Virus record (IMG/VR): IMGVR_UViG_3300042868_013845 | Coordinates: 1-64,000 of that record | From: a virus | Length of the DNA: 64,000 nt | Reading direction: 5' to 3' (one strand) | Program-made: the position numbers and the translations under genes | The notes under the pieces: model-generated | Databases searched by the model: none | The model's input: only the letters and a program-made list of their open reading frames with translations | Told to the model about the DNA's origin: nothing | Part shown: piece by piece, positions 8,162 to 16,886 of the stretch | Numbering within the stretch: position 1 is the first letter of the stretch | Layout of the letters: every line of letters begins with the position of its first letter

Positions 8162-8620
8162 CTATATAAGATCAAATTCGTCATAACTAAAGTTTATGTC
8201 GAAACTAGCATATCCAGGTTCACCGCTGCTATTAAATTCGATTGAACTCAAACTGGTTGGAAATGCATTAATAAAACGAAAGCCACGACTAATATTAAAA
8301 TGACTTGTTAGTGTTTCAATAGTAATGTCGGTTGTTTTAATATCAGATCCATCTTTTGCATTATGTTTAAGCCATGAGAAGCATTCAAGATATGCTGTCA
8401 TCTTTTCATCACAAAGTAGTGTGCAATTAAGAGCATCATATGTTAGACTATTGCCTGAAGTAAATCCTGGCAAATTTCTATATTTAGTTGATAACGCTTC
8501 GCTAGACACACCCGGTAAATTAACAGTGGTTGCAAAAAACGACAACTTTGGAAATTCATTTGTTCCACCAATTACTATTCGAAATTGTGAATTGGCTAAT
8601 AAACTATTATCAATGCTCAT
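8162..8620 (-). CDS. Tail-tube-fold protein, probably gp3-like tail completion protein
   Basis: A 152-residue protein. Its C-terminal pattern FRFINAFPTSLSSIEF followed by a hydrophobic strand FDINFSYDEF matches the tail tube gp19 (RFVDAFPVNVNAIEL...FEVEFAYQYW) and the gp54-like protein at 53 kb (LILDAYPISISSIEY...FDVGFAF), so it belongs to the tube-fold family. Its place between gp23 and uvsY is where marine T4-like phages often carry gene 3, the tube-terminating tail completion protein; the gp3 assignment is inference. It has its own late box 5 bp before the ATG. Confidence 0.6.
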   Translation of the reverse strand: MSIDNSLLANSQFRIVIGGTNEFPKLSFFATTVNLPGVSSEALSTKYRNLPGFTSGNSLTYDALNCTLLCDEKMTAYLECFSWLKHNAKDGSDIKTTDITIETLTSHFNISRGFRFINAFPTSLSSIEFNSSGEPGYASFDINFSYDEFDLI

Positions 8621-8625
8621 GATAG

Positions 8626-8633
8626 TATTTATG
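8626..8633 (-). promoter_or_regulatory. Late promoter box, gp3-like gene
   Basis: CATAAATA on the minus strand followed by CTATC and then the ATG: only 5 bp, so +1 coincides with the start codon. The extended match CATAAATACTAT fits the T4 late consensus TATAAATACTATT. Confidence 0.65.
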
Positions 8634-8641
8634 CAAAATAA

Positions 8642-8668
8642 AGCAGGGGAGCTTTAAGCTCCCCTGCT
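8642..8668 (-). terminator. Intrinsic terminator after the major capsid gene
   Basis: A perfect 13-bp inverted repeat, AGCAGGGGAGCTT / AAGCTCCCCTGCT, followed on the minus strand by TTTATTTTGC. It separates the heavily expressed capsid gene from the downstream late and recombination genes and makes the separate late promoter of the gp3-like gene meaningful. Confidence 0.85.
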
Positions 8669-8700
8669 GGGTTCGTCCTAAGGTAAAGGGACGTTAAGGA

Positions 8701-10020
8701 TTATGGGGTAGGATTACCGTTGTAGAATCCGTATTGATTATTAAAGACAGCTTCACCAGCGTTAATGTTGGTTACAGTGAAGTTACGGAAGTAAACGTTT
8801 GTATTTTCAGTAATTGCACCTGTAGTGTTTGTAGCACCTGCACCTGCGCTGAATGGGTTAGCAACTAGACCGTAACGAGTCTTGAAGCCAATTTTTGGCT
8901 GGAAGCTCATTTGATCAACTGCACGAACCATAGTAAGTGGTACATATGGGCAGTAGTAGATACCTGCGTCATAAGCATTCGAACCTTTGAAACCAACAGT
9001 GATATAATCAGCTGTGCTGTAAGGGTCGATAAACACTTTCAAGCGACCATTGATGATACCAGCAAATGTGTTGCCAGTGTCGTCAACGTTAAGGCTTGTT
9101 GACAATGCTGGAGCATAGTCAAGTACACCTGCTGCTGCAAGAGCGCTAGCTACGTTGCTGGAGCAGATAACAAAGTTACCTTTACCGCGACGTGTTGCTT
9201 TAGCAATCGCGTTAGCTTCTTTTTCAATTTGGAAAAGAAGAGACTTGAATTTTTCAACAGCCCAACGACCATCTGCATCAACTGCAAGGTCAAAGTCACC
9301 GCCGATACCACCTGTGCTTGCAGACCAGTTGATTTTGCCAATAACCTCACGGTTAATTTCAGCAAGAATTTCTGTGCTCAAGATGTTAGCAAGTTCAGTT
9401 TCAGCGTCAAGGCCGTGAACACTCTTAAGGTCTTGTGCAAGCTCCATTGAGTATTCAGCTTTAAGCTGACGAGTTTTAGCTTCAACAATGCATTTTTCGA
9501 TTGTGAAACCCATTTCGCCGGAAATGTTACCTTCACCAGCAGAACGGGAAAGACCTTCACCTGTTGGTGTGCCAGCTGTACCAGCGAATGCAGTATTTGC
9601 TTCGTTGAAGAGAGCTTCTGGGTTAGCTGTGCCTTGAGTTGCGTCAAGACCATCACCTTTTACTGCTGAGTCATGGCTATTGTAACGAGACTTCATCGCA
9701 AAGATAAGACCAGTTGGTCCTGTCATTGGCTGAACACCTGCTACGTCATAAGCGATGAGGTTAGGCATCGCACGGCGTACAAGGCTGATGAGAACTGGAT
9801 CCCAGCGATCAACACCTGCACCTTGATAGTTACCGCCTTGGGCGCTAACATCGGTCTCAGTTAGGTATTGTGCTTGTTCACGAGCTTCACGAGCCGCTTT
9901 TTGTTGGTTTTCCAAAAGAACTGCAGTTACACTCTTACGATATGTGTCTGCGAATTTTGGTGCGTCGGCAGCCTCAAGAATAGGTGCCCATTTTTTTTCT
10001 AGTGCTTCTGATTTAAACAT
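8701..10020 (-). CDS. gp23: gp23 major capsid protein
   Basis: A 439-residue HK97-fold capsid protein of the gp23 family. The N-terminal delta domain ends at QYLTE55/TDVSAQGG, fitting the (L/I)xE cleavage rule of the gp21 prohead protease; cleavage would leave a mature chain of about 384 residues. Downstream runs GVDRWDPVLISLVRRAMPNLIAYDVAGVQPMTGPTG, a strongly conserved family segment. Only 30 bp separate it from gp22, with no late box, so it is probably read from upstream promoters. No Shine-Dalgarno is visible in the A-rich leader. A strong terminator follows. Confidence 0.97.
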   Translation of the reverse strand: MFKSEALEKKWAPILEAADAPKFADTYRKSVTAVLLENQQKAAREAREQAQYLTETDVSAQGGNYQGAGVDRWDPVLISLVRRAMPNLIAYDVAGVQPMTGPTGLIFAMKSRYNSHDSAVKGDGLDATQGTANPEALFNEANTAFAGTAGTPTGEGLSRSAGEGNISGEMGFTIEKCIVEAKTRQLKAEYSMELAQDLKSVHGLDAETELANILSTEILAEINREVIGKINWSASTGGIGGDFDLAVDADGRWAVEKFKSLLFQIEKEANAIAKATRRGKGNFVICSSNVASALAAAGVLDYAPALSTSLNVDDTGNTFAGIINGRLKVFIDPYSTADYITVGFKGSNAYDAGIYYCPYVPLTMVRAVDQMSFQPKIGFKTRYGLVANPFSAGAGATNTTGAITENTNVYFRNFTVTNINAGEAVFNNQYGFYNGNPTP

Positions 10021-10050
10021 AGTAGTTATTTTGTTTTTTTAGTTTGGGAA

Positions 10051-11814
10051 TTAGTAAGTAACGCTTTTATTCATTGCGTTAAGTGCTTTTAGGTATTGTG
10101 ACATCTCAGGGTCAAGTTTAGTTTTTTCTAAAATTTGTCCTTCGACGATTGTTTCAATTTCAGAATCTTCATAAGAATATGAAGCTTCTTCGGTTAGAGT
10201 TTTCGTTGTTTTATTCTTTGAACTCTTGTTCGTAAAATAAAACTCTTTGAGGGTTTTAACCTTATCTGCAAATGTGTTTTCATTTGTAAATTCAACGCTC
10301 TCTGCAAGCTTCTTCAAACGAAGTGCTTCAGTTTGTGTCAAATCTGCACATGCTTCTTCAATTGCTTTTTCGCGAGATAGATCTTCTACTTTTTCAACAA
10401 GACCGCCGAGTAGTTCAAGTGATCGACCGAGTTTGGTTTCAACCTCTTGTTTTTCCTCTTCAAGTTTTGTGAATAGGTCGAGTTTGCTAGCTGGAACTTC
10501 AACATAGCTTTCAGTGAAGAGAGTCTTCAATGAGCCCATGAAATTTTCAGCAATCTCTGTACGAAGGCTGCTTTCAATCGCAACTTGATTTTCTTTCATC
10601 CATTGCTGTACAGCATAGGTGAGATAGCCATCAATTTGCTCTGTAAGAGATTCTTCAACAGTTGCAACTGCTTCTTCAAGACGACGAGTATAATTCTTTT
10701 TAAGACCTTCTCTGATAGTATGAAGTTGTGATTTAACCTCAGCTTCGAAAATAAGTGCAGCTTTGCTCTTAAATTCTTCAGTAAGACCTTCTTCACTTTC
10801 AATTAGATTGCTGACGTTGGTAAGATCAACTTTGAAGTTTTCACTACGACCTTCGTTCAAGCTTTCAGAATAGATATCATTCAATACTTCATATTGCTCT
10901 TTAGAAAGAATTGCTTTAAGATGAGCTTTATAAGGTTTGATGAGTTTATTTCTTTCGGTATTACTTCCAGTTTTGCTATATGGATTTGCGTTAATTTGTG
11001 CAATCATATCTTGAGCTTTTGAATCTTTTTTAATTTTTTCAATAGCGTCTTTGATAAGTTTAGCTGATTGTTTAGCATCTGCTGCATCTTTTTTATCGGC
11101 AAACCAATCTTTAATTTTTTGTTTTGTTTTAGCAATACCTAAAACACCAAATGCTGCACCAGCAGCGGCAAAGGAAGCACCTGCAAAGGGAACAACAACA
11201 TAATTAATTAAATCTTTTATAGTTATTGCTTGATCCCAATCTATGGCTTCGTTTACAGACTCATCTTCGTCTTCATCTTCGTCTTCTTCAGAGTCAGCAG
11301 CTTCTTCCATATCATCTTCATCAGAATAATTGGATTCTTCCATATCATCTTCATAAGCGGATTCTTCTACTTCATCTTCATCTTCATCAGCCTCTTTTAT
11401 GATTTCAATGCTGTCGACTTGACTTTTGCTAGGATTAAAACGATAAGTGTTTCCTTTTTCATCAGTAATGTCAAGCGTTTCACGATTAACTTTATCGATT
11501 GTATAGGTCTTAACAAGTTGATCATTACCGCCACGACCGTCATGACGACTGGTAGTAATCTCGATTTTTTGACCAGCTTTGAACTTATTATTCAAATTAG
11601 CTTTAACGAGTTCAGCACTTTTGATTAATTTCATTTCATCCATCTCTTCAGATTCTTCGTCAGCAGATTCCTCTACTTCTTCTTCATCTTCATCCTCATC
11701 CTCATCTTCATCGCGCGATTCTTCATGAGACTGATACTCTGACTCATCAAGAGCGAGCAAATCAGAATCAACAATATCTTCGATAAGATCTTTTAGTTTT
11801 GATTTTTGTTTCAT
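10051..11814 (-). CDS. gp22: gp22 prohead core scaffold with a long acidic N-terminal extension
   Basis: A 587-residue protein. Residues about 320-587 resemble T4 gp22 (269 residues): charged, helical and coiled-coil, rich in (L/I)xE sites for gp21. The N-terminal 320 residues are extra: acidic Asp/Glu runs (24-60 and 142-187) flank a small beta-rich segment (about 78-130), then a hydrophobic Ala/Gly segment (203-228) and a basic helix (229-262). Scaffold protein fills the prohead and is degraded before packaging. A small hairpin (GAGGA/TCCTC, 11839-11853) lies in its leader. The hydrophobic segment is odd for a soluble scaffold and may be a helical hairpin rather than a membrane span. Confidence 0.85.
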   Translation of the reverse strand: MKQKSKLKDLIEDIVDSDLLALDESEYQSHEESRDEDEDEDEDEEEVEESADEESEEMDEMKLIKSAELVKANLNNKFKAGQKIEITTSRHDGRGGNDQLVKTYTIDKVNRETLDITDEKGNTYRFNPSKSQVDSIEIIKEADEDEDEVEESAYEDDMEESNYSDEDDMEEAADSEEDEDEDEDESVNEAIDWDQAITIKDLINYVVVPFAGASFAAAGAAFGVLGIAKTKQKIKDWFADKKDAADAKQSAKLIKDAIEKIKKDSKAQDMIAQINANPYSKTGSNTERNKLIKPYKAHLKAILSKEQYEVLNDIYSESLNEGRSENFKVDLTNVSNLIESEEGLTEEFKSKAALIFEAEVKSQLHTIREGLKKNYTRRLEEAVATVEESLTEQIDGYLTYAVQQWMKENQVAIESSLRTEIAENFMGSLKTLFTESYVEVPASKLDLFTKLEEEKQEVETKLGRSLELLGGLVEKVEDLSREKAIEEACADLTQTEALRLKKLAESVEFTNENTFADKVKTLKEFYFTNKSSKNKTTKTLTEEASYSYEDSEIETIVEGQILEKTKLDPEMSQYLKALNAMNKSVTY

Positions 11815-11904
11815 CCTTTTTGTTTTTGCTTTATTGAGAGGAGGGTTATCCTCAGTCTCATAGTTTCACCTTTCCCATACTAAATTCAAATATTCCATAA
11901 TATA

Positions 11905-12558
11905 TTAAAACTTAACTGAAATTTCAGTTAAGAAATCTTTGAAAATTTTAGCTTGTTGTTCAACAAGTTTTTTCTTAGAAAGCTTTTTAATTTTTTCAAC
12001 TGCTTGTTCTGCAGCAACTGCAACAATTTCGTTGCCTTTGTAAAAATATTCAACACCTTCCATAATGCCATTAACAAATGCACTAGGTGCGCTTGGATCC
12101 TGCACAATATCAACTGTAGCAAGAATAAAGTCGTCATTTACTTTTGATGTGCCTTCAGTTTGACTAACACTGCCCATACCGCGGCTTGATACACCTAGCT
12201 GACAACCACCTTCAAGCAAACCTTTTGCAATGTTACCCATAGGTGTGTTTAGGATAAGAGCTTTGCCATAGACATCGTTTTTATCCCAACGCAATTCAGT
12301 GATACGGTGACTGACTTTATCGAGGTTAATTGCTGGACCTTCTGGGTGATTAAGTTCACCAACAGCGCGGCCTTTTGAAACATACTCTTTTACATAGCGA
12401 TCAACCGCACTTTCAAGAACGTTCTTAGGATAGATACGTCCATTGCGATTTTTTTGCTCTGCTTGCATGAAAATACCTTCGATGATATATTTCTTATCAC
12501 CCTTCTCACCTTCAGTAAGAAATTTAATATTTTCGTTATGTTCAGTAATTAACTTCAT
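11905..12558 (-). CDS. gp21: gp21 prohead maturation protease
   Basis: A 217-residue protein of the herpes-assemblin-like phage protease family (T4 gp21: 212). The conserved core is present: NRNGRIYPKNVL, GELNHPEGP with the catalytic histidine, and GVSSRGMGS with the catalytic serine. It cuts gp23, gp22 and other core proteins after (L/I)xE. The gene follows the small core protein and precedes the scaffold as in T4, with its own late box 10 bp upstream. Confidence 0.95.
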   Translation of the reverse strand: MKLITEHNENIKFLTEGEKGDKKYIIEGIFMQAEQKNRNGRIYPKNVLESAVDRYVKEYVSKGRAVGELNHPEGPAINLDKVSHRITELRWDKNDVYGKALILNTPMGNIAKGLLEGGCQLGVSSRGMGSVSQTEGTSKVNDDFILATVDIVQDPSAPSAFVNGIMEGVEYFYKGNEIVAVAAEQAVEKIKKLSKKKLVEQQAKIFKDFLTEISVKF

Positions 12559-12568
12559 CTCTGATCTT

Positions 12569-12576
12569 TATTTATA
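12569..12576 (-). promoter_or_regulatory. Late promoter box, gp21
   Basis: TATAAATA on the minus strand, 10 bp upstream of the gp21 ATG. The intervening AAGATCAGAG has at most a weak ribosome binding site. Confidence 0.65.
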
Positions 12577-12588
12577 TAAAATCACTTT

Positions 12589-12744
12589 TCAACTTTCACT
12601 GTTGAAAACTTTATTTGCAACTTCAACCCTTTGTTGATCAATCGCAACTGCAATTTTATCCTTTAGGATTTGATCAAGACGCAAATTTGCAATCTCCATT
12701 TTATTATCCCTTACATCATGTATTAGACTCTTTACTTCGCTCAT
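12589..12744 (-). CDS. Small prohead core protein candidate (gp67/gp68 position)
   Basis: A 51-residue ORF, starting MSEVKSLIHDV and ending KVFNSES, that fills the gap between portal and protease. T4 carries the prohead core genes 67 and 68 exactly here. The protein is charged and predicted helical throughout, as expected for a core component, but no specific family can be claimed at this length. A variant late box, AATAAATA, lies 7 bp upstream. Confidence 0.6.
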   Translation of the reverse strand: MSEVKSLIHDVRDNKMEIANLRLDQILKDKIAVAIDQQRVEVANKVFNSES

Positions 12745-12751
12745 AACTTTT

Positions 12752-12759
12752 TATTTATT
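12752..12759 (-). promoter_or_regulatory. Variant late promoter box, small core protein
   Basis: AATAAATA on the minus strand, 7 bp before the ATG at 12744, inside the 3' end region of gp20. It has one mismatch to TATAAATA. Confidence 0.4.
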
Positions 12760-12767
12760 TGTTTAAT

Positions 12768-14375
12768 TTATGCTTCTTCTGGAGGAGCTTCATCCGCCGG
12801 TTCTTCTTCAGCACCAGCATCAATTTCGGGCTCAGGAGATTCATCAGGTGCTCCGAAATCCATGTTACTATCTCCTCCGAAATCATCAGCAGGTGGTTCT
12901 TCTTTTTTACCTCCAACTTTTGCTTCAGCATTTTCGCTATCCATGCGCTCAATATCTTCATCGCTTTGATTGAGAATATTACTGCGTACCCATTTTTCAC
13001 TATAATATTTTCCAATATATTGTTCAATGCTGCTCAATACTTCAAGACGATCTTTGATGATCTCAAACTCTTTGATCTCACTAAAATAGTTGTCTTCAAT
13101 AAAGTCAACACTAATATTCTCACGAATAATTTTCCATTCTTCAGCTGTACAAACATTTTTTAGAATACATTGTACACGCAGTGCATTAATAAAGAGCAAG
13201 CTAAATTTGCGGCGCAATTTATTAATGAATTTTTGAAACTTAACCTCTTCGCGAGTAATCTCAGAGACACGACCAATATTATAGGCATTGTCACTATCAA
13301 GACGACCAGCTGGTACGTTAAGCGCTCTATAGAGTTTTTTCTGGAAAAAGATAATATCTTCAATCTGACCTAGGTTTTCTCCGCCTGGCAATGTTTGAAT
13401 CTCTGTGCCTCTGCCACCTTCACGACGTGGCAACCAGAAATCCTCCATGATGTTCATGCTCTTACGATCTTCTCGAACTTCACCGCTGCTAGCATCATAT
13501 ACAAGCTTATTTTTATATTTGCCCATGATGCCTTGCACATATTCTTCAGCTTTTCCCTTTGGCAAGTTACCTACGTCAATATAAAAGATACGACGTTCTG
13601 GTGCACGAGAGATACGATAGATAACCAAGCTATCCTCCATGATACGCAACTGATTCACCAGCTTAATGCACTTATGCAAATAGCTAATTGAAAACGCGCC
13701 GCTTTCATCAAGTATGCCGCTTGGCACATAGCATATACTATCAGGATGGATTTTTAACGCATCGCTGCTAGTATGAATATCTTCAGTGTAGAGATAATAT
13801 TCATCACTAATAAACTTAACACGAGTGCCAGTTTCTTTGTTTGTTCGAGTCGTTACCTCTTTAACCTTTTTCATTTTAAGAGGATCAATAAGACGCATCT
13901 CTTGAACACCCTTTTCAATTTTTTCATTATCAACAACAAGGTGATAATAGAGTTTGCCGTCAATATACCAACGGCGGAAAATATCATGGCCATCAAAGTT
14001 GAAGTTCAACATCTTAACGATGTTATCAAACTCATCGCGTAGCCTTCTTTTAATTTCATCTGGATAGTCAAGACTATCAAGTGTTAGTGTAACAGGTGTT
14101 TTATCATTGTCACTAATAATTGATGCATTAACAATATCGCTAACAGCAAGGTCGCACTCAGGCTGAGCTGCTGCCATACGATATTTTAGGATAAGACCTT
14201 TTTCATCGTTGACGTTAATGTCATCCATATTCAGCACATGCCCATAATAGGCACTAGTCATGCTGCCATTGATTTCAATGGTGCCGTCAGTTGAAATTGG
14301 GGTGGAAAAGCCTTCGATTGTTTTTGACTTTCCAGTGTCTACAGCTTTACCTATTTCGAATCCAAAAATCTTCAT
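12768..14375 (-). CDS. gp20: gp20 portal vertex protein
   Basis: A 535-residue portal of the T4 gp20 family (T4: 524). Recognisable stretches include LKYRMAAAQPECDLAVSDIVNASI, RRWYIDGKLYYHLVV, EDSLVIYRISRAPERRIFYIDVGNLPKGKAEEYV and WLPRREGGRGTEI. The dodecameric portal starts prohead assembly and is the DNA channel and gp17 docking site. The C terminus is a Pro/Glu/Asp-rich acidic tail (about residues 485-535), longer than in T4. Confidence 0.96.
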   Translation of the reverse strand: MKIFGFEIGKAVDTGKSKTIEGFSTPISTDGTIEINGSMTSAYYGHVLNMDDINVNDEKGLILKYRMAAAQPECDLAVSDIVNASIISDNDKTPVTLTLDSLDYPDEIKRRLRDEFDNIVKMLNFNFDGHDIFRRWYIDGKLYYHLVVDNEKIEKGVQEMRLIDPLKMKKVKEVTTRTNKETGTRVKFISDEYYLYTEDIHTSSDALKIHPDSICYVPSGILDESGAFSISYLHKCIKLVNQLRIMEDSLVIYRISRAPERRIFYIDVGNLPKGKAEEYVQGIMGKYKNKLVYDASSGEVREDRKSMNIMEDFWLPRREGGRGTEIQTLPGGENLGQIEDIIFFQKKLYRALNVPAGRLDSDNAYNIGRVSEITREEVKFQKFINKLRRKFSLLFINALRVQCILKNVCTAEEWKIIRENISVDFIEDNYFSEIKEFEIIKDRLEVLSSIEQYIGKYYSEKWVRSNILNQSDEDIERMDSENAEAKVGGKKEEPPADDFGGDSNMDFGAPDESPEPEIDAGAEEEPADEAPPEEA

Positions 14376-14388
14376 AAACTATATATAC

Positions 14389-14409
14389 GCGGGGGTTTTT
14401 CACCCCCGC
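14389..14409. other. Stable hairpin between gp19 and gp20
   Basis: GCGGGGG (14389-14395) pairs with CCCCCGC (14403-14409), loop TTTTTCA. Neither strand has a proper U-tract after it (GTATATATAG on the minus strand), so it may be a weak terminator, a processing site or a 3' stabiliser of the abundant tube message. TATATATA, one mismatch from a late box, follows 4 bp before the gp20 ATG. Confidence 0.55.
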
Positions 14410-14425
14410 TAAAATACATTACTGA

Positions 14426-14986
14426 TTAGTCAGTAATAACTTCGTTACCAACTCTTTCCCAGTATTGATATGCAAATTCAACTTCGAAACTTTCGACTTC
14501 GTCAGTTTCATAGCTGAGCTCAATTGCATTAACATTAACAGGAAATGCGTCGACAAAACGATATTGTGCAATGCCAATATCTTCACTGCGACCGCTCTTG
14601 TCAAGTTGAACTACTTGCAAATCGCGCATATAATTTAATGGTGCACCAACTGCAGCATCAGCCGCAAAGTTACGACTGTGAGAGTTAATGCTATTCATCC
14701 ATTTTTCAAATGCGTTACGCAAATCAAAACTTGTGTCATTATAGACTGTAACAGTCCAGTTGTCTTCAAATGTACGTTCACCTGCAACCTTTAAATTACG
14801 ACCACGATATGGTACGTCAATCTTTGTGATTGTACTAGCAGGAATACTAGCAGCTTTAATCATAAAGCTAGCTTTACGTGTTGTATTTGTATTTCCAGCT
14901 ATACTTGGAAAATCAACTACACACTTGAATAGGTTTGGTCTTGCGCCTCCGGCAAAATTACTTTTAAATTGAGAAATATTACTCAT
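14426..14986 (-). CDS. gp19: gp19 tail tube protein
   Basis: A 186-residue tube protein (T4 gp19: 163). The family pattern is clear: N-terminal GGARPNLFKCVVDFPSI, central VPYRGRNLKVAGERTFEDNWTVTVYND, and C-terminal RFVDAFPVNVNAIELSYE...FEVEFAYQYWE. It polymerises inside the sheath through which DNA passes. A late box lies 23 bp upstream, inside the 3' end of the sheath gene. Confidence 0.95.
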   Translation of the reverse strand: MSNISQFKSNFAGGARPNLFKCVVDFPSIAGNTNTTRKASFMIKAASIPASTITKIDVPYRGRNLKVAGERTFEDNWTVTVYNDTSFDLRNAFEKWMNSINSHSRNFAADAAVGAPLNYMRDLQVVQLDKSGRSEDIGIAQYRFVDAFPVNVNAIELSYETDEVESFEVEFAYQYWERVGNEVITD

Positions 14987-15009
14987 AGTATTTTATTGTT
15001 ATTCTTTAT

Positions 15010-15017
15010 TATTTATA
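15010..15017 (-). promoter_or_regulatory. Late promoter box, gp19
   Basis: TATAAATA on the minus strand, 23 bp upstream of the gp19 ATG, overlapping the sheath stop codon. This gives tail tube its own transcript start, unlike the very short spacing at many other late genes. Confidence 0.65.
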
Positions 15018-16803
15018 GTATGTTTGTGCCAATAACTTCTTCAAACGATACACCTGTACGAACAGCTACAAAGTTTAGAGTGATATAGTTGATGCTCTTA
15101 GATGGCTTGATAAAGATCGTACCAACAAATCTATTAGTATCAATAACTTCAGGAGTATTGTTACTTTCGTCACAAACTACTCTAAAGTCAATGATACCTC
15201 TACGACCTTGAACTTCACGAAGATATGGCTCAACCGCATTTCTAAATGCTGCACGAGTAAATTCGTCGTTAAGTTCAAATAGCAAGAATTTACTTGCAGT
15301 AGCAATTGCTTTTTCAATTGTAATAAAGAGACGGCGAACGTTGATGCGGTCAAACGCACCAGGTTTAGCTTGTGCAGTTTTATCACCAAAGAGAATAATG
15401 CCATTGCCTGGGCTGCTAATAAGTGGATTAATACGAGCAGTATACAAATCATCGCGATCAGCTTGTTTTGGATTATAAGCAAGTTTTGTTACACCCAATA
15501 GATTGCCGCGATTAAAGCCCGCAGGACTAAACCAAGGATCAGCTAAACGATCTGTCTTAGCGCAAAGACCAGCCATATGTCCGCAAGCAGGAATCCATGC
15601 AAATGCGTCACGATAGCGATTATAAACATAAACTGGAGTGCTATCAAACACAACATAACTACTTGATGCATTGGAAAGATTAGAGAACTTGGCTTTAACA
15701 TCAGTAAGCTTTGTAGAATCAACTGAAACAGTTGAAATTGATAATGGCGCACTAATAAAAGCTAAGCAGTCTTTTCGTGTTGTATCTGCAAGCTCAATAA
15801 GCTTATCATCAACTACTTTTTGTGTAGTATTATTTGCAAAATTATGTGCAAAAACAAAGTTAATATCAATCGACTCTGTATTTTCAAATTGTCCCAGAGC
15901 TGTAACTAAATCATCTTCGTCAAAACTTGATGCATCAGTTCCACCTTCAAATTGATATTCTCCGCCAAATAGTTCAGCTGTCCAATAATTTGCATATTCC
16001 GCATTGGTTAAGCCACTCTTATCACCGCTGAAGTTTACACCCCAAACATAGCTTGAGCTGTTGTTAAGTACATCTGCCCAATAGATTGATTGGCCTGAAG
16101 AATTTTTGGCACCAGTAAAATAAGAAAGACCTTGATAAACTTCAAGAATTTCACCAGCAGAGCCAGTAATAAGACCAAGTCTATCATAAACAATAATTGT
16201 TACTTCATCATTTTCTACTGTTTTGTTCAATAAAGCTGCCTTAGCAACGCTCCAGTCTGTAGATGTTGGATTATATGTTTTTGCAGATCTAACAGCTAAT
16301 GGTATTTCATTAGCGGCAGTATTAGAATCAATAGCAACAACACCAATAGAATTTCCAATTTCACCAGTATAGCGTGCAACAAATCTTACACGCGCTGTAC
16401 GTAATGCAGTTTGACTATTTGAAAGGTCACCAATATTATTAATATTAAGAGCTGGGCTAATACCTGTACCATTTGCATTATAACCATAACCATAATCAGC
16501 TGTAAAGTCATTTCCGCTATGAGCATTTGTGCTGCTATCATCTGCGCGAACAACACGTAATGTGTTGCTATACTTCAAATAGCTTGCAGCAGTTAAGAAG
16601 CTTCTTTCAAGATCATCAACCTTTGTGGTTGGTGCTCCGAATAAGAGAGCTAGGTCGGTTTCAGAACCAACGTTAACTGGTGTGTTAACTGGTCCCCATC
16701 TAAAAAACCCTGCAAAACCACCAACGCTTGTTGCTAGTGCGGGTATGATATTTGTCAAATCTGTTTCTTTGACTTCTACTCCAGGTGATATTAAAAATCC
16801 CAT
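15013..16803 (-). CDS. gp18: gp18 contractile tail sheath protein
   Basis: A 596-residue sheath (T4 gp18: 659). Characteristic segments: N-terminal SPGVEVKETDLTNIIPA, a Gly-rich SVGGFAGFFRWGPVN, and a C-terminal domain with NVRRLFITIEKAI and LLFELNDEFTR, the most conserved sheath motif. It is shorter than T4 gp18 in the variable middle domains. It has the clearest Shine-Dalgarno in the head-tail region (GAAAGGAAAC, about 4-8 bp before ATG) and a late box 63 bp upstream, so this abundant message has a conventional leader. Confidence 0.97.
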   Translation of the reverse strand: MGFLISPGVEVKETDLTNIIPALATSVGGFAGFFRWGPVNTPVNVGSETDLALLFGAPTTKVDDLERSFLTAASYLKYSNTLRVVRADDSSTNAHSGNDFTADYGYGYNANGTGISPALNINNIGDLSNSQTALRTARVRFVARYTGEIGNSIGVVAIDSNTAANEIPLAVRSAKTYNPTSTDWSVAKAALLNKTVENDEVTIIVYDRLGLITGSAGEILEVYQGLSYFTGAKNSSGQSIYWADVLNNSSSYVWGVNFSGDKSGLTNAEYANYWTAELFGGEYQFEGGTDASSFDEDDLVTALGQFENTESIDINFVFAHNFANNTTQKVVDDKLIELADTTRKDCLAFISAPLSISTVSVDSTKLTDVKAKFSNLSNASSSYVVFDSTPVYVYNRYRDAFAWIPACGHMAGLCAKTDRLADPWFSPAGFNRGNLLGVTKLAYNPKQADRDDLYTARINPLISSPGNGIILFGDKTAQAKPGAFDRINVRRLFITIEKAIATASKFLLFELNDEFTRAAFRNAVEPYLREVQGRRGIIDFRVVCDESNNTPEVIDTNRFVGTIFIKPSKSINYITLNFVAVRTGVSFEEVIGTNIL

Positions 16804-16866
16804 ATTTGTTTCCTTTCAGTTGTTGTTAATAAGTTTATTGCATACTAAGTTTATGACTCACAAGCT

Positions 16867-16874
16867 TATTTATA
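16867..16874 (-). promoter_or_regulatory. Late promoter box, gp18
   Basis: TATAAATA on the minus strand in the 83-bp gap between gp17 and gp18, leaving a leader of about 57 nt that contains AAGGAAA near the ATG. Confidence 0.7.
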
Positions 16875-16886
16875 AATTATACACTT

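Noticed and set aside
11837-11859. Hairpin upstream of gp22 as a terminator
   Set aside because: Only a 5-bp stem with no U-tract; it lies inside the gp22 leader and is more likely a minor leader structure.
14381-14388. TATATATA as a late box of gp20
   Set aside because: One mismatch and only 4 bp from the ATG, next to a hairpin; too weak to list as a separate promoter.
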